DNA of 64,000 bases from Lacrimispora sphenoides JCM 1415. Lineage in GTDB: Bacteria; Bacillota; Clostridia; Lachnospirales; Lachnospiraceae. Made by a program: the position numbers and the translations under genes. The first letter of the stretch is position 1. Each line of letters begins with the position of its first letter. The notes below the pieces were generated by a model, which saw only the letters and a program-made list of their open reading frames with translations, was not told where the DNA came from and did not search any database. The DNA lies in contig NZ_LT630003.1 of NCBI RefSeq assembly GCF_900105615.1, positions 62,001 to 126,000 of the forward strand. The letters run 5' to 3'. Below are positions 9,156 through 17,569 of the stretch, one piece after another.

Positions 9156-9388
9156 TAATCTACAATGTATGGAGATAAAACGTTTAAGATTTCATCAGCA
9201 TTATTTTCAGAGTGGATATTTAAATCAATGGGTTTGGAAAGATCCAGGCTGAAGATGCCCATAATAGACTTTGCGTCAATTACGTATCTGCCGGAAACAA
9301 GATCAAAATCAGTATCAAACTTTGTTAAATCATTTACAAAAGATTTTACTTTATCGATGGAATTTAAAGATATACGAACTGTTTTCAT
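9155..9388 (-). CDS. HPr-like protein lacking the phosphorylatable His
   Basis: A 77-residue protein with the length and alternating pattern of HPr (open-faced beta sandwich), including RYVIDAKSIMGIFSLDLSKP, which matches the HPr region around Ser46 (DAKSIMGIFSL). The N-terminal GIHARPA-type active site is replaced by SIDKVKSFVNDL, so it cannot act as the usual PTS phosphocarrier; a regulatory role through the serine site is possible. AAGGAGG lies 8 bases before the ATG. It is a single-gene unit with its own promoter (9461-9489) and terminator, opposite to its neighbours. Confidence 0.8.
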   Translation of the reverse strand: MKTVRISLNSIDKVKSFVNDLTKFDTDFDLVSGRYVIDAKSIMGIFSLDLSKPIDLNIHSENNADEILNVLSPYIVD

Positions 9389-9460
9389 GTGAAAAACCTC
9401 CTTGAGTGAGCTCTTTTATTTAATGAGGGACCGCTCTGGAACCGACCCTTAATCACTTCA

Positions 9461-9489
9461 ATACTACTGATATATTGTACAAAAGTCAA
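9461..9489 (-). promoter_or_regulatory. Promoter of the HPr-like gene
   Basis: On the minus strand TTGACT (9489-9484), a 17-bp spacer and TAGTAT (9466-9461), with a leader of about 70 bases to the start codon. Confidence 0.65.
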
Positions 9490-9548
9490 TGGTAATTTTA
9501 CATGAAAATACTGAAAATAAAAGGATTATTTAGATAGGAGAAAACAAG

Positions 9549-10907
9549 ATGAAAAAGGCAGCCCTGCATAATCTAGGATGCAAGGTTAATTCCTATGAAA
9601 CAGAAGCCATGCAGCAGCTTCTTGAAAACGCCGGATATGAGATCGTTCCTTTTGCGGAAGGGGCAGATGTTTATATCATTAATACATGCTCCGTAACGAA
9701 TATCGCGGACCGTAAATCCAGGCAGATGCTTCACAGGGCAAAGAAGATGAATCCGGAGGCAGTGGTCGTGGCAGCAGGATGCTACGTCCAGGCAGCGGGA
9801 GAAGAACTTAAAAAGGATGAAGCGGTGGATCTGGTCGTTGGCAACAATAAAAAAACCGAGCTGGTTTCTATTCTGGAAGACTACTTTGCCCAAAAGAAGA
9901 AGCCGGAAGAAATAGCCTTCGGTCAGACTGCTGCGCCTGATGAAGCGGTGGAAACGGTTATTGATATCAATGACACGATGGAGTACGAGAATCTGTCCAT
10001 TGATAAGATCTCTGACCATACCAGAGCATTTATCAAGGTCCAGGATGGCTGCAACCAGTTTTGCAGCTACTGCATCATACCATATACCAGGGGACGAGTG
10101 AGAAGCCGGAAGCCCGATGAGGTGGTGGAAGAAGTAAAACGTCTGACCACTTCCGGTTATCAGGAAATCGTGCTAACAGGAATTCACTTAAGCTCCTATG
10201 GAAAGGATTTCCCTGAGGAAGAACGGCTTACTCTTCTGGATCTGATTAAAAGCATTCACGATGTGGAAGGCTTAAAGCGGATCCGTCTAGGTTCCTTAGA
10301 GCCCAGGATCGTGACTGAGGAGTTTGCGTCAGAACTTGCAGGACTTCATAAAATATGCCCTCATTTCCACTTATCCCTGCAAAGCGGATGTGATAATACC
10401 TTAAAGCGGATGAACCGCCATTACACTACTGAGGACTATTTAAACCGCTGTCAGATTTTGCGGAAGGCATTTAAAAATCCTGCCATTACCACAGATGTGA
10501 TCGTAGGATTCCCGGGAGAACGCTCCGAAGATTTCCAGGTGACAAAAGAATATTTGAAAAATGTTCAGTTCTATGAGATGCATGTTTTTAAATATTCCAA
10601 AAGAAACGGCACCAGGGCGGCAGTGATGCCGGACCAGGTACCGGAATCCATAAAGGCGGAGCGCAGCAATGACCTCCTTTGCCTGGAAAAGGAAATGTCC
10701 TTGGAGTATCGGAAGTCATGGTTAGGGTCCAGGGTCGAGGTGCTCATGGAAGAGGAATACTGGTGGAATGACGTTCATTACATGATCGGCCACACCAGAG
10801 AATATGTGAAGGCCGCAGTACCCTTTGAAGAAGGCTTAAAGGGCGTAGTGATAGAGGGAACTCTGATGGAACTTATGAACGATGAGGTGGCATTTTTAAA
10901 GTATTGA
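9549..10907 (+). CDS. mtaB: tRNA t6A37 methylthiotransferase MtaB
   Basis: Radical-SAM methylthiotransferase converting t6A37 to ms2t6A37 in tRNAs reading ANN codons. It has 452 residues. The N-terminal domain holds three auxiliary-cluster cysteines (NLGCKVNSYE, NTCSVTNIA, AAGCYVQ). The radical-SAM CxxxCxxC motif is at C168/C172/C175 (GCNQFCSYCIIPYTRGR), and a TRAM-like C-terminus follows. NLGCKVNSYE distinguishes MtaB from MiaB and RimO. TAGGAGA precedes the ATG. It is a monocistron between the HPr-like gene and the ireB promoter. Confidence 0.96.
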   Translation: MKKAALHNLGCKVNSYETEAMQQLLENAGYEIVPFAEGADVYIINTCSVTNIADRKSRQMLHRAKKMNPEAVVVAAGCYVQAAGEELKKDEAVDLVVGNNKKTELVSILEDYFAQKKKPEEIAFGQTAAPDEAVETVIDINDTMEYENLSIDKISDHTRAFIKVQDGCNQFCSYCIIPYTRGRVRSRKPDEVVEEVKRLTTSGYQEIVLTGIHLSSYGKDFPEEERLTLLDLIKSIHDVEGLKRIRLGSLEPRIVTEEFASELAGLHKICPHFHLSLQSGCDNTLKRMNRHYTTEDYLNRCQILRKAFKNPAITTDVIVGFPGERSEDFQVTKEYLKNVQFYEMHVFKYSKRNGTRAAVMPDQVPESIKAERSNDLLCLEKEMSLEYRKSWLGSRVEVLMEEEYWWNDVHYMIGHTREYVKAAVPFEEGLKGVVIEGTLMELMNDEVAFLKY

Positions 10908-10928
10908 GAGACAAAATTTATTTTTGGC

Positions 10929-10957
10929 TTGCCGAATCCAAACTTTTGGTTTAGAAT
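10929..10957 (+). promoter_or_regulatory. Promoter of the ireB-ruvX region
   Basis: TTGCCG (10929-10934), 17-bp spacer, TAGAAT (10952-10957), ending about 30 bases before the ireB start. Confidence 0.5.
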
Positions 10958-10987
10958 ATAGTAGAACAGTTAAAGGACGTGAGAAAC

Positions 10988-11248
10988 ATGGGCGATATTC
11001 ATAATACGCAATTTTTCAAGGCAGTGCAGGAAAATAAACTGAATGTAAGCCAGGTGCTGGAACAGGTTTATATTGCCCTTAATGAAAAGGGCTATAATCC
11101 TGTTAACCAGATCGTGGGCTATATTATGTCAGGAGATCCTACTTATATTACCAGCCATAAGAACGCAAGAAGTCTTATCATGAAAGTTGAGCGGGATGAG
11201 ATTCTGGAAGAACTTATGGGAGTATATATTGATACGAAGTTGAAATAA
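10988..11248 (+). CDS. ireB: IreB family regulatory phosphoprotein (YrzL/DUF965)
   Basis: An 86-residue cytosolic protein of the conserved Firmicute IreB family; in Enterococcus it is a substrate of the IreK Ser/Thr kinase and influences cephalosporin tolerance. Characteristic sequence includes ALNEKGYNPVNQIVGYIMSG and DPTYITSHKNARSLI. The ATG at 10988 is chosen because AAAGGA is 9-10 bases upstream; a GTG at 10979 would be too close to it. As in Bacillus (yrzL-yrrK-yrzB) it precedes ruvX, although a terminator separates them here. Confidence 0.92.
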   Translation: MGDIHNTQFFKAVQENKLNVSQVLEQVYIALNEKGYNPVNQIVGYIMSGDPTYITSHKNARSLIMKVERDEILEELMGVYIDTKLK

Positions 11249-11272
11249 GGCTGTGGATAATCATAAGTCTAG

Positions 11273-11317
11273 CTGTCAGATGAAGTGGAAGTAGGCGGAG
11301 TCTGACAGTTTGTTTTT
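11273..11317 (+). terminator. Terminator/attenuator between ireB and ruvX
   Basis: CTGTCAGA (11273-11280) pairs perfectly with TCTGACAG (11301-11308) and is followed by TTTGTTTTTA. It implies that ruvX is partly uncoupled from ireB. Confidence 0.75.
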
Positions 11318-11390
11318 ATACGGTTGGCTTTGGACCAGCTTTCTTTTGCTGCATAAAGATTGGAAAAAAAGAGCAACCTTGGAGGAAAAT

Positions 11391-11831
11391 ATGAGGATTA
11401 TGGGGCTTGATTACGGTTCTAAAACTGTAGGAGTTGCAGTTTCCGACTTACTTGGTATAACCGCCCATGGAGTGGAGACAATTACGAGAGAAGACGAAAA
11501 TAAACTGAGAAAGACCTGTGCCCGGATTGAGGAACTGATTCGGGAATATGAGATTGAAGCCATAGTCCTTGGCTATCCGAAAAATATGAATAATACGGCC
11601 GGTGACCGGGCCGAGAAAACGGAACAGTTTAAAGAGATGCTGGAGAGGCGGACTGGACTTACCGTCATTCTATGGGATGAACGGCTTACAACCGTTGCAT
11701 CGGAGAGAATATTACAGGAAAGCGGTGTAAGACGAGAACACCGCAAGGCAGTCATTGATAAGGTGGCGGCAGGGCTGATCCTGCAGGGCTATCTGGACAG
11801 CTTAAAGCAGGAGACAGGAAATGAACAGTGA
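11391..11831 (+). CDS. ruvX: Holliday junction resolvase-like RuvX (YqgF)
   Basis: RNase H-fold nuclease of the YqgF/RuvX family, implicated in 16S rRNA 5' processing and Holliday-junction resolution. It has 146 residues with family motifs [31 protein letters not shown] and [12 protein letters not shown]; the conserved acidic residues of these motifs are present. GGAGGAAAAT before 11391 and homology fix the start; the upstream in-frame ATG at 11310 has no support. The end overlaps the next gene by 11 bases, implying translational coupling. Confidence 0.95.
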   Translation: MRIMGLDYGSKTVGVAVSDLLGITAHGVETITREDENKLRKTCARIEELIREYEIEAIVLGYPKNMNNTAGDRAEKTEQFKEMLERRTGLTVILWDERLTTVASERILQESGVRREHRKAVIDKVAAGLILQGYLDSLKQETGNEQ

Positions 11832-12102
11832 TGAGAAGAAGATTACCCTGACAACGGATTCAGGGGAACACGTGGAGTTTTACGTTCTGGAGGAAACCAG
11901 AATTAATGGGATGAATTATCTGCTGGTAACTGATGCGGCAGATGACGATGACGAAGGGGAATGTTACATCTTAAAGGATTTGTCAAAGCAGGAAGACAGC
12001 CAGGCTTTGTATGAATTTGTAGAGGATGATAACGAAATAGATTATTTATTTAAGATATTTTCCGAACTGCTTGACGGAGCAGATGTGGATATCCAAATTT
12101 GA
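11821..12102 (+). CDS. DUF1292 family protein (YrzB-like)
   Basis: A 93-residue acidic cytosolic protein ([18 protein letters not shown] start, then [11 protein letters not shown]). It matches the DUF1292 family that follows ruvX in most Firmicutes; the molecular function is unknown. It overlaps ruvX by 11 bases and its ribosome-binding site (GCAGGAGACAGGA) lies inside ruvX. Confidence 0.88.
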   Translation: MNSDEKKITLTTDSGEHVEFYVLEETRINGMNYLLVTDAADDDDEGECYILKDLSKQEDSQALYEFVEDDNEIDYLFKIFSELLDGADVDIQI

Positions 12103-12154
12103 AAGAAAAGCATCTTTCACACAAAAATGATGGTGAGTAATTGAGGGACTGTTA

Positions 12155-12622
12155 ATGAAACAGGAAATATTTAAAAATATGCTTCGAGAGAAAGGACTCA
12201 AGGTGACCAACCAGCGCATGCTGGTACTGGAACTCATGGCAGAGCGCCCCGGGCAGCATCTGACTGCGGAAGAGATCTATGATCTGGCCAGGCAGGAGTG
12301 CCCGGAGATTGGGCTTGCCACGATTTACAGGACCGTGCAGGTACTTGTGGATCTATCTGTGATTGACAAGGTCAGTTTTGATGATGGATTCGCCCGCTAT
12401 GAATTAGGGGGCTTGGATCGTGAGTCCAGACATCACCACCACCACGCAATTTGCAACCGATGCGGAAACGTATTTTCCTTCCAAGGCGATTTACTGGATA
12501 CGCTGGAGCAGGCCCTTCTTGACAGGACAGGTTTTCTTGTGACCGATCATGAAGTGAAGCTGCACGGGTATTGCAGGGAATGCCGGGAAGCAATGGAAGA
12601 AGAACAGGACGGAAAATCATAA
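12155..12622 (+). CDS. Fur/PerR family metal-dependent repressor
   Basis: A 155-residue winged-helix metalloregulator. The N-terminal helix-turn-helix (LKVTNQRMLVLELM, LATIYRTVQVL) is followed by a dimerisation domain with a five-His stretch (HHHHHAICNRCG) and a second cysteine pair (GYCREC), giving the two CxxC structural zinc sites typical of Fur and PerR. Fur, PerR and Zur cannot be told apart by reading alone. It lies in the ruvX-rnj run with a GAGGG ribosome-binding site and is 15 bases from rnj. Confidence 0.93.
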   Translation: MKQEIFKNMLREKGLKVTNQRMLVLELMAERPGQHLTAEEIYDLARQECPEIGLATIYRTVQVLVDLSVIDKVSFDDGFARYELGGLDRESRHHHHHAICNRCGNVFSFQGDLLDTLEQALLDRTGFLVTDHEVKLHGYCRECREAMEEEQDGKS

Positions 12623-12637
12623 GATGGAGGTAAAATA

Positions 12638-14305
12638 TTGAAAAAACAAGACAGTAACGCGAAAGTTAAAATCATTCCTTTAGGCGGAATGGAGCAGATC
12701 GGTATGAATATCACTGCTTTTGAATGTGAAGACAGCATCATCATTGTGGACTGCGGACTTGCATTCCCAACCGATGATATGTTAGGAATCGATCTGGTGA
12801 TACCGGATGTCTCTTACTTAAAACAGAACATTGATAAAGTAAAGGGATTTGTTATCACCCATGGCCACGAGGACCATATCGGCGCTCTTCCCTACATTTT
12901 AAGGGATGTCAATGTGCCGGTATATGGAACAAAGCTTACCATTGCCCTGATCGAGAACAAGCTGAAAGAACATAATTTATTAAAAAACACCAAGAGAAAG
13001 GTGATCAAGCACGGACAATCCGTTAATTTAGGCTGTTTCCGTATCGAATTTATCAAGACCAACCACAGCATCGCCGATGCCTCCGCCCTTGCCATTTTTT
13101 CTCCGGCCGGCGTGATTCTGCATACAGGCGATTTTAAGATTGACTATACTCCCGTATTCGGGGAACCGGCTGATTTGGAGCGTTTTGCCGAGCTGGGCAA
13201 AAAGGGCGTTCTGGCCCTGATGTGTGACAGCACCAATGCGACGAGAGCAGGGTTTACTCCCTCGGAAAAGACCGTGGGAAAAACCTTTGATAACATTTTT
13301 GCAGACCATAAGAATAACCGCATCATTGTAGCCACCTTTGCTTCAAACGTGGACAGGGTACAGCAGGTCATCAATTCCGCAGCCAAGTATGGCCGCAAAG
13401 TAGTGGTTGAGGGCCGCAGCATGGTCAATGTGATTGGCACGGCCAGTGAGCTTGGCTATATTAATATTCCGGATGGAACTCTCATTGAAATTGACCAGTT
13501 AAAGAATTATCCCGATGAGCAGACGGTGCTCATCACCACCGGAAGTCAGGGAGAATCCATGGCAGCACTTTCCCGAATGGCAAGCAGCACCCATAAAAAG
13601 ATTTCCATTAAGCCAACCGATGTAATAATTTTAAGTTCCCATCCGATCCCTGGCAATGAAAAGGCTGTTTCCAAGGTTATAAACGAGCTTTCCATGAAGG
13701 GAGCAGAGGTCATCAGCGATGACACTCATGTATCAGGACATGCATGCCAGGAGGAAATCAAGCTGATGTATGCTCTGGTCCGTCCCAAATACGCCATCCC
13801 GGTTCACGGTGAATACCGTCATATCATGGCCCAGAAGAATCTGGTTCAGGCGATGGGAACCCCTAAGGAGAATGTGATTATCATGTCCTCCGGTGATGTG
13901 GTGGAGCTGGGACAGGAATCCTGGAAGATCGTGGACCATGTGCAGGCAGGAGGAATCCTGGTAGATGGTCTTGGCGTCGGAGATGTAGGAAATATCGTTT
14001 TAAGAGACAGGCAGAACCTGGCACAGAACGGAATTATCGTGGTGGTTCTGACCCTGGAGAAATATTCCAATCAGCTTTTGGCAGGTCCGGATATTGTATC
14101 CAGAGGATTTGTTTATGTGCGTGAGTCTGAGGATTTAATGGAGGAGGCAAGGAACATTGTCAATGACGCTGTTGCTGACTGCCTGGACCGCCATGTCAAT
14201 GACTGGGGTAAGATTAAGAATGTGATACGGGATAGCTTAAGCGACTTTTTATGGAAGCGGATGAAACGGAATCCTATGATTCTGCCAATCATTATGGAAG
14301 TATAG
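12638..14305 (+). CDS. rnj: Ribonuclease J
   Basis: Metallo-beta-lactamase/beta-CASP ribonuclease with endo- and 5'-3' exonuclease activity, central to Firmicute mRNA turnover. It has 555 residues; the zinc motif HGHEDH is at residues 75-80, further His/Asp ligands are in HTGDFKID, the beta-CASP region includes SSHPIPGNEKAV and VHGEYRH, and a C-terminal domain follows. The start is TTG at 12638, with GGAGG 7 bases upstream and no ATG nearby. Confidence 0.96.
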   Translation: MKKQDSNAKVKIIPLGGMEQIGMNITAFECEDSIIIVDCGLAFPTDDMLGIDLVIPDVSYLKQNIDKVKGFVITHGHEDHIGALPYILRDVNVPVYGTKLTIALIENKLKEHNLLKNTKRKVIKHGQSVNLGCFRIEFIKTNHSIADASALAIFSPAGVILHTGDFKIDYTPVFGEPADLERFAELGKKGVLALMCDSTNATRAGFTPSEKTVGKTFDNIFADHKNNRIIVATFASNVDRVQQVINSAAKYGRKVVVEGRSMVNVIGTASELGYINIPDGTLIEIDQLKNYPDEQTVLITTGSQGESMAALSRMASSTHKKISIKPTDVIILSSHPIPGNEKAVSKVINELSMKGAEVISDDTHVSGHACQEEIKLMYALVRPKYAIPVHGEYRHIMAQKNLVQAMGTPKENVIIMSSGDVVELGQESWKIVDHVQAGGILVDGLGVGDVGNIVLRDRQNLAQNGIIVVVLTLEKYSNQLLAGPDIVSRGFVYVRESEDLMEEARNIVNDAVADCLDRHVNDWGKIKNVIRDSLSDFLWKRMKRNPMILPIIMEV

Positions 14306-14308
14306 AAC

Positions 14309-14405
14309 AGGGTATCCCTTTATGCCTGTAAAGCGTGCAATAAGATGAAACACCCTGCGGGTATCCCTTTATGCCCTGCAAGGCGGGCGAAAACAATGAA
14401 AGGAA
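14309..14405 (+). repeat. Two-hairpin RBS-associated repeat, two units
   Basis: Two tandem units downstream of rnj, each with GGTATCCCTTTATGCC followed by a hairpin right arm; the second has ACCC-TGC-GGGT and TGCCCTGC/GCGGGC stems. The tail AATGAAAGGAAGCAGG supplies the ribosome-binding site of the next gene at 14413. Confidence 0.65.
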
Positions 14406-14412
14406 GCAGGAT

Positions 14413-14808
14413 ATGAGCCGTGCGACGAAAGAGATTAATAAAATAACTGGAGCAGTCATTGCGATTTCAAGCAGGCTTATTATCCTTGCCCTGGTGATCC
14501 TTCTCCTTTATGAGGGAGTTACAAGAGGATATGAGTTCGGTCATGAGATATTCTATGCCTCTGCAATGGAAGCAGAGCCGGGACGTGACAAGGAGATAAC
14601 CATTAACAAAGGAACTTCCGTGTCCCAGGCGGCAAAGATTTTAAAGGACAGTGGTTTGATATCCAATGAATATTCCTTTATCATACAGGCGGAGTTTTTT
14701 GATTATAAGGTAAAACCGGGAGACTATACCTTTAACACTTCCATGACCTCAAAGGAAATCCTTCAGATAATGAATGAGAATACAGAGGAAAAGGAAGTAA
14801 AAAAATGA
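14413..14808 (+). CDS. Short MltG/YceG-like membrane protein (LysM-like part only)
   Basis: A 131-residue protein with one N-terminal membrane segment (about residues 12-36) and an extracytoplasmic region (TINKGTSVSQAAKILKDSGL, YKVKPGDYTF) matching the LysM-like part of endolytic transglycosylase MltG. Full MltG has about 340 residues with a catalytic glutamate domain, absent here, so this is a regulatory or degenerate relative. The position, just before trmR and the U32 peptidase, matches yrrL-yrrM-yrrN/O of Bacillus. The start at 14413 is set by AGGAAGCAGG. Its end overlaps trmR by 4 bases. Confidence 0.8.
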   Translation: MSRATKEINKITGAVIAISSRLIILALVILLLYEGVTRGYEFGHEIFYASAMEAEPGRDKEITINKGTSVSQAAKILKDSGLISNEYSFIIQAEFFDYKVKPGDYTFNTSMTSKEILQIMNENTEEKEVKK

Positions 14809-15446
14809 TTGTAAACGACAGGATAACGGATTATATAAAGTCTCTGGAAACAGACAGAAGCCCGCTCCTTATAAAGATCGGAAAAAAGGCGAGACAGGAA
14901 GGTGTCCCGATCATCAGGGAAGAAACTGCCGCTTTTCTGCAGACAATGACTACCGCCATGAGGCCAAAGGCCATACTGGAGGTGGGGACGGCGGTGGGTT
15001 ACTCTACTCTTTTAATGGCCGAGGCTATGCCGCCTGACTGCCATATCACCACCATAGAAAAATATGAAAAAAGGATTCCAGAGGCCAAAGAAAATTTTAT
15101 AGAGGCCGGAGAGACAAAGCGGATCACCTTGCTAGAAGGAGATGCGCAGGAGATATTAAAGGGGCTTGACCGCCCCTTTGACCTTGTTTTCATGGATGCG
15201 GCCAAGGGGCAGTATCTTTTGTGGCTGCCAAGGATTTTAGAGCTTATGGCTCCAGGAGGGATGTTGATTTCCGATAATGTCCTTCAGGATGGGGATATCA
15301 TAGAATCCCGCTATGCGGTGGAGCGCCGGAACCGGACCATTCACGGGCGGATGCGGGAATACTTATATGAGCTTAAGCATTCTGAACGGCTTACAACGAC
15401 CATTGTACCAATCGGCGATGGGATTACCGTCAGCATTCTGATCTAA
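14805..15446 (+). CDS. trmR: tRNA 5-hydroxyuridine methyltransferase TrmR (YrrM)
   Basis: SAM-dependent O-methyltransferase of the COMT family, 213 residues. It has EVGTAVGYSTLLMA (motif I), TTIEKYEKRIPEAKENF and VFMDAAKGQY (metal/SAM region). In Bacillus subtilis the homologue methylates ho5U34 to mo5U34 in tRNA, and its neighbours are the U32 proteins that make ho5U. The same neighbour here (15596) supports the tRNA role over a small-molecule catechol methyltransferase. It overlaps the upstream gene by 4 bases (ATGA). Confidence 0.85.
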   Translation: MIVNDRITDYIKSLETDRSPLLIKIGKKARQEGVPIIREETAAFLQTMTTAMRPKAILEVGTAVGYSTLLMAEAMPPDCHITTIEKYEKRIPEAKENFIEAGETKRITLLEGDAQEILKGLDRPFDLVFMDAAKGQYLLWLPRILELMAPGGMLISDNVLQDGDIIESRYAVERRNRTIHGRMREYLYELKHSERLTTTIVPIGDGITVSILI

Positions 15447-15529
15447 TTTACTTAATGAAGGAAGCAAATGGCGGCATGAATATAACCGAATTGCGAATAT
15501 CCGCTTGACCCTATAAAACACTTAGCAAA

Positions 15530-15570
15530 TTAGACGTTCGATGAGCCGTAAGGCGAGTCGGACTTCTTTA
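15530..15570 (+). repeat. Short hairpin repeat (GA/GA, GNRA-like), copy 3
   Basis: GTTCGAT (15536-15542) pairs with GTCGGAC (15557-15563), enclosing GA/GA, GCC/GGC and a GTAA (GNRA) loop. It lies in the trmR-U32 gap, about 25 bases before the next ribosome-binding site. Confidence 0.6.
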
Positions 15571-15595
15571 AATATGGACATAAGAAAGGATTTTC

Positions 15596-16822
15596 ATGAG
15601 AAAGACCGAACTTTTGATTCCGGCAGGCAGCCTGGAAGTACTTAAAACTGCGGTAGTTTACGGCGCAGACGCTGTCTACATCGGGGGAGAAGCCTTTGGC
15701 CTCCGCGCCAAGGCAAAGAATTTTACAATGGAAGAGATCCGGGAAGGAATTGTCTTTGCCCACGAAAGAGGGGTAAAGGTCTACGTCACGGCCAACATTC
15801 TGGCCCATAATGATGACTTGACCGGAGTTGAGGAATATTTTAAAGAATTAAAAGAAACAGGCCTTGATGCCTTGATCATCTCCGATCCGGGAGTATTTGC
15901 TATTGCAAAGCGAATCATGCCGGATCTGGAAATTCATATCAGCACTCAGGCAAACAACACCAATTACGGGACCTATCTGTTCTGGCACCAGCTTGGAGCC
16001 AAACGGGTCGTTTCCGCCAGGGAGCTTTCTTTGGCAGAGATTAAAGAAATACGCAGCCAGATTCCGGAAGACATGGAAATTGAAAGCTTCATCCATGGAG
16101 CGATGTGCATTTCCTATTCCGGGCGTTGTCTTTTAAGCAATTTTATGACAGGAAGAGATGCCAATCAGGGAGCCTGTACCCATCCATGCCGCTGGAAGTA
16201 TTCCATCGTTGAGGAACAACGTCCCGGAGAATACATGCCAGTCTATGAAAATGAGCGGGGAACCTATATCTTCAATTCCAAGGATTTATGCATGATCGAA
16301 CATATCCCGGAGATGATGGATGCAGGGATTGACAGCTTTAAGATCGAGGGCCGCATGAAAACCGCCCTTTATGTAGCCACTGTGGCCAGAACCTACCGGA
16401 AGGCCATTGATGATTATAACAAGGATCCTGAAATCTACCGGGCCAATATGGAGTGGTACCGCTCCGAAATCGGTAAATGCACTTACCGGGAATTTACCAC
16501 CGGCTTTTATTTTAGCAAGCCTGATTCCACCACCCAGATCTATGACAACAATACTTATGTAAAAAACTATACGTATCTGGGAACCATTGACGCAGTGGAT
16601 GAGAGAGGATTTGCCCGTACCACGCAGAAGAACAAGTTTTCCGTAGGAGACACCATTGAGGTGATGAAGCCTGATGGCAGGAACTTAGAAGTCCTTGTAA
16701 AAGCCATTTATGATGAAGAAGGAAATTCCCAGGAAAGCGCCCCTCATTCCAAGCAGGTGCTGTACTTAGAGCTTGAAGGGGACGTACCGCAGGAATACGA
16801 TATTTTGCGCTGCAAAGCCTGA
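15596..16822 (+). CDS. U32 family peptidase, likely tRNA uridine hydroxylation protein TrhP
   Basis: A 408-residue U32 protein (collagenase-like family) starting with RKTELLIPAGSLEVLKTAV. Conserved sequence includes ADAVYIGGEAFGLRAKAKNF, ISTQANN and the cysteine-rich FIHGAMCISYSGRCLLSN with GACTHPCRWKY, which probably binds an iron-sulfur cluster. TrhP (YrrN/YrrO, formerly YegQ type) proteins form 5-hydroxyuridine at tRNA position 34 using prephenate. Adjacency to trmR supports this over a proteolytic role. AAGAAAGGA precedes the ATG. Confidence 0.85.
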   Translation: MRKTELLIPAGSLEVLKTAVVYGADAVYIGGEAFGLRAKAKNFTMEEIREGIVFAHERGVKVYVTANILAHNDDLTGVEEYFKELKETGLDALIISDPGVFAIAKRIMPDLEIHISTQANNTNYGTYLFWHQLGAKRVVSARELSLAEIKEIRSQIPEDMEIESFIHGAMCISYSGRCLLSNFMTGRDANQGACTHPCRWKYSIVEEQRPGEYMPVYENERGTYIFNSKDLCMIEHIPEMMDAGIDSFKIEGRMKTALYVATVARTYRKAIDDYNKDPEIYRANMEWYRSEIGKCTYREFTTGFYFSKPDSTTQIYDNNTYVKNYTYLGTIDAVDERGFARTTQKNKFSVGDTIEVMKPDGRNLEVLVKAIYDEEGNSQESAPHSKQVLYLELEGDVPQEYDILRCKA

Positions 16823-17561
16823 TCAGGCCGGAAAATAGTCGAACATTTTCCGAAACTGGGAAGGAGTGCAGTTGTTTCTCTGCTTAAAGATCCGGTTAAA
16901 GGATGATAAGCTTAAAAATCCAGACTGGAGGGCAACGTCCATAATGGATAAATCCGGATTTTCCAACAGCTCCTTGGCCTTGGAAATACGGACGGAAGTG
17001 ATGTACTCCGGCAGGGAGGTCTGGTAGTGGGCCTTAAAGATTCTGGAAAAATGGTATTTGCTGAAGCCTGCAAAGGCAGCTATGTCCTCTAAGCTGACCG
17101 GCTCTTATAGCGCTGCCCGATATATTCCGTCACCAGATCGAACTTTTTATCATAAGCCTTTTGCTGCGGCGTTTTCTGGGCGGAAAGCTTGTGTTCGATC
17201 TGACAGTTGTGTTCTCCAATAACAATAAAAAAATGTAGAAGCTCTTCATACATGCGCATTTCTTTAAAGGAAATGCTGCTGTAGTAGAGCTTTTTTATTT
17301 TTAACAAATATCTATAGGGTTCTCCGTAAAAGAAGCGCTGCCGTTTACCTCCAGAATGGGCTGACAGAACAAAAGCTGCTTATGATGGATGAAATCCTGC
17401 AGCTGAGGTAAAAACAAGTCGGAGAACTGGACGACCAGGCAGGGGCTTAGACTGTTTTTGGTCAGAGAATGAAGGCTGCGGGGAGGGATTAGGACAAACT
17501 GGTTTGCTTTCAGCAGAAAGACTTCATTATCCAGGGTCTTTTTGTTTGCTGGCTGCTCTTT
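16823..17561 (-). pseudogene. AraC family regulator, frameshifted and 5'-truncated
   Basis: On the minus strand three reading frames together spell an AraC/XylS regulator. The N-terminal cupin part (VFLLKANQFVLIPPRSLHSL) runs about 17555-17320; the middle helical part (YRYLLKIKKLYYSSISFKEM) runs 17330-17100; the C-terminal double helix-turn-helix (EPVSLEDIAAFAGFSKYHFS, then DVALQSGFLSLSSFNRIFKQ) runs 17105-16823. Restoring one T near 17328 and one A near 17103 would rejoin them. No start codon exists: two in-frame stops lie just upstream and the first 30-50 cupin residues are missing. The indels could be sequencing errors, but the 5' truncation could not. It converges on the U32 gene, with stops almost touching. 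Confidence 0.82.
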
Positions 17562-17569
17562 AAATGTGT

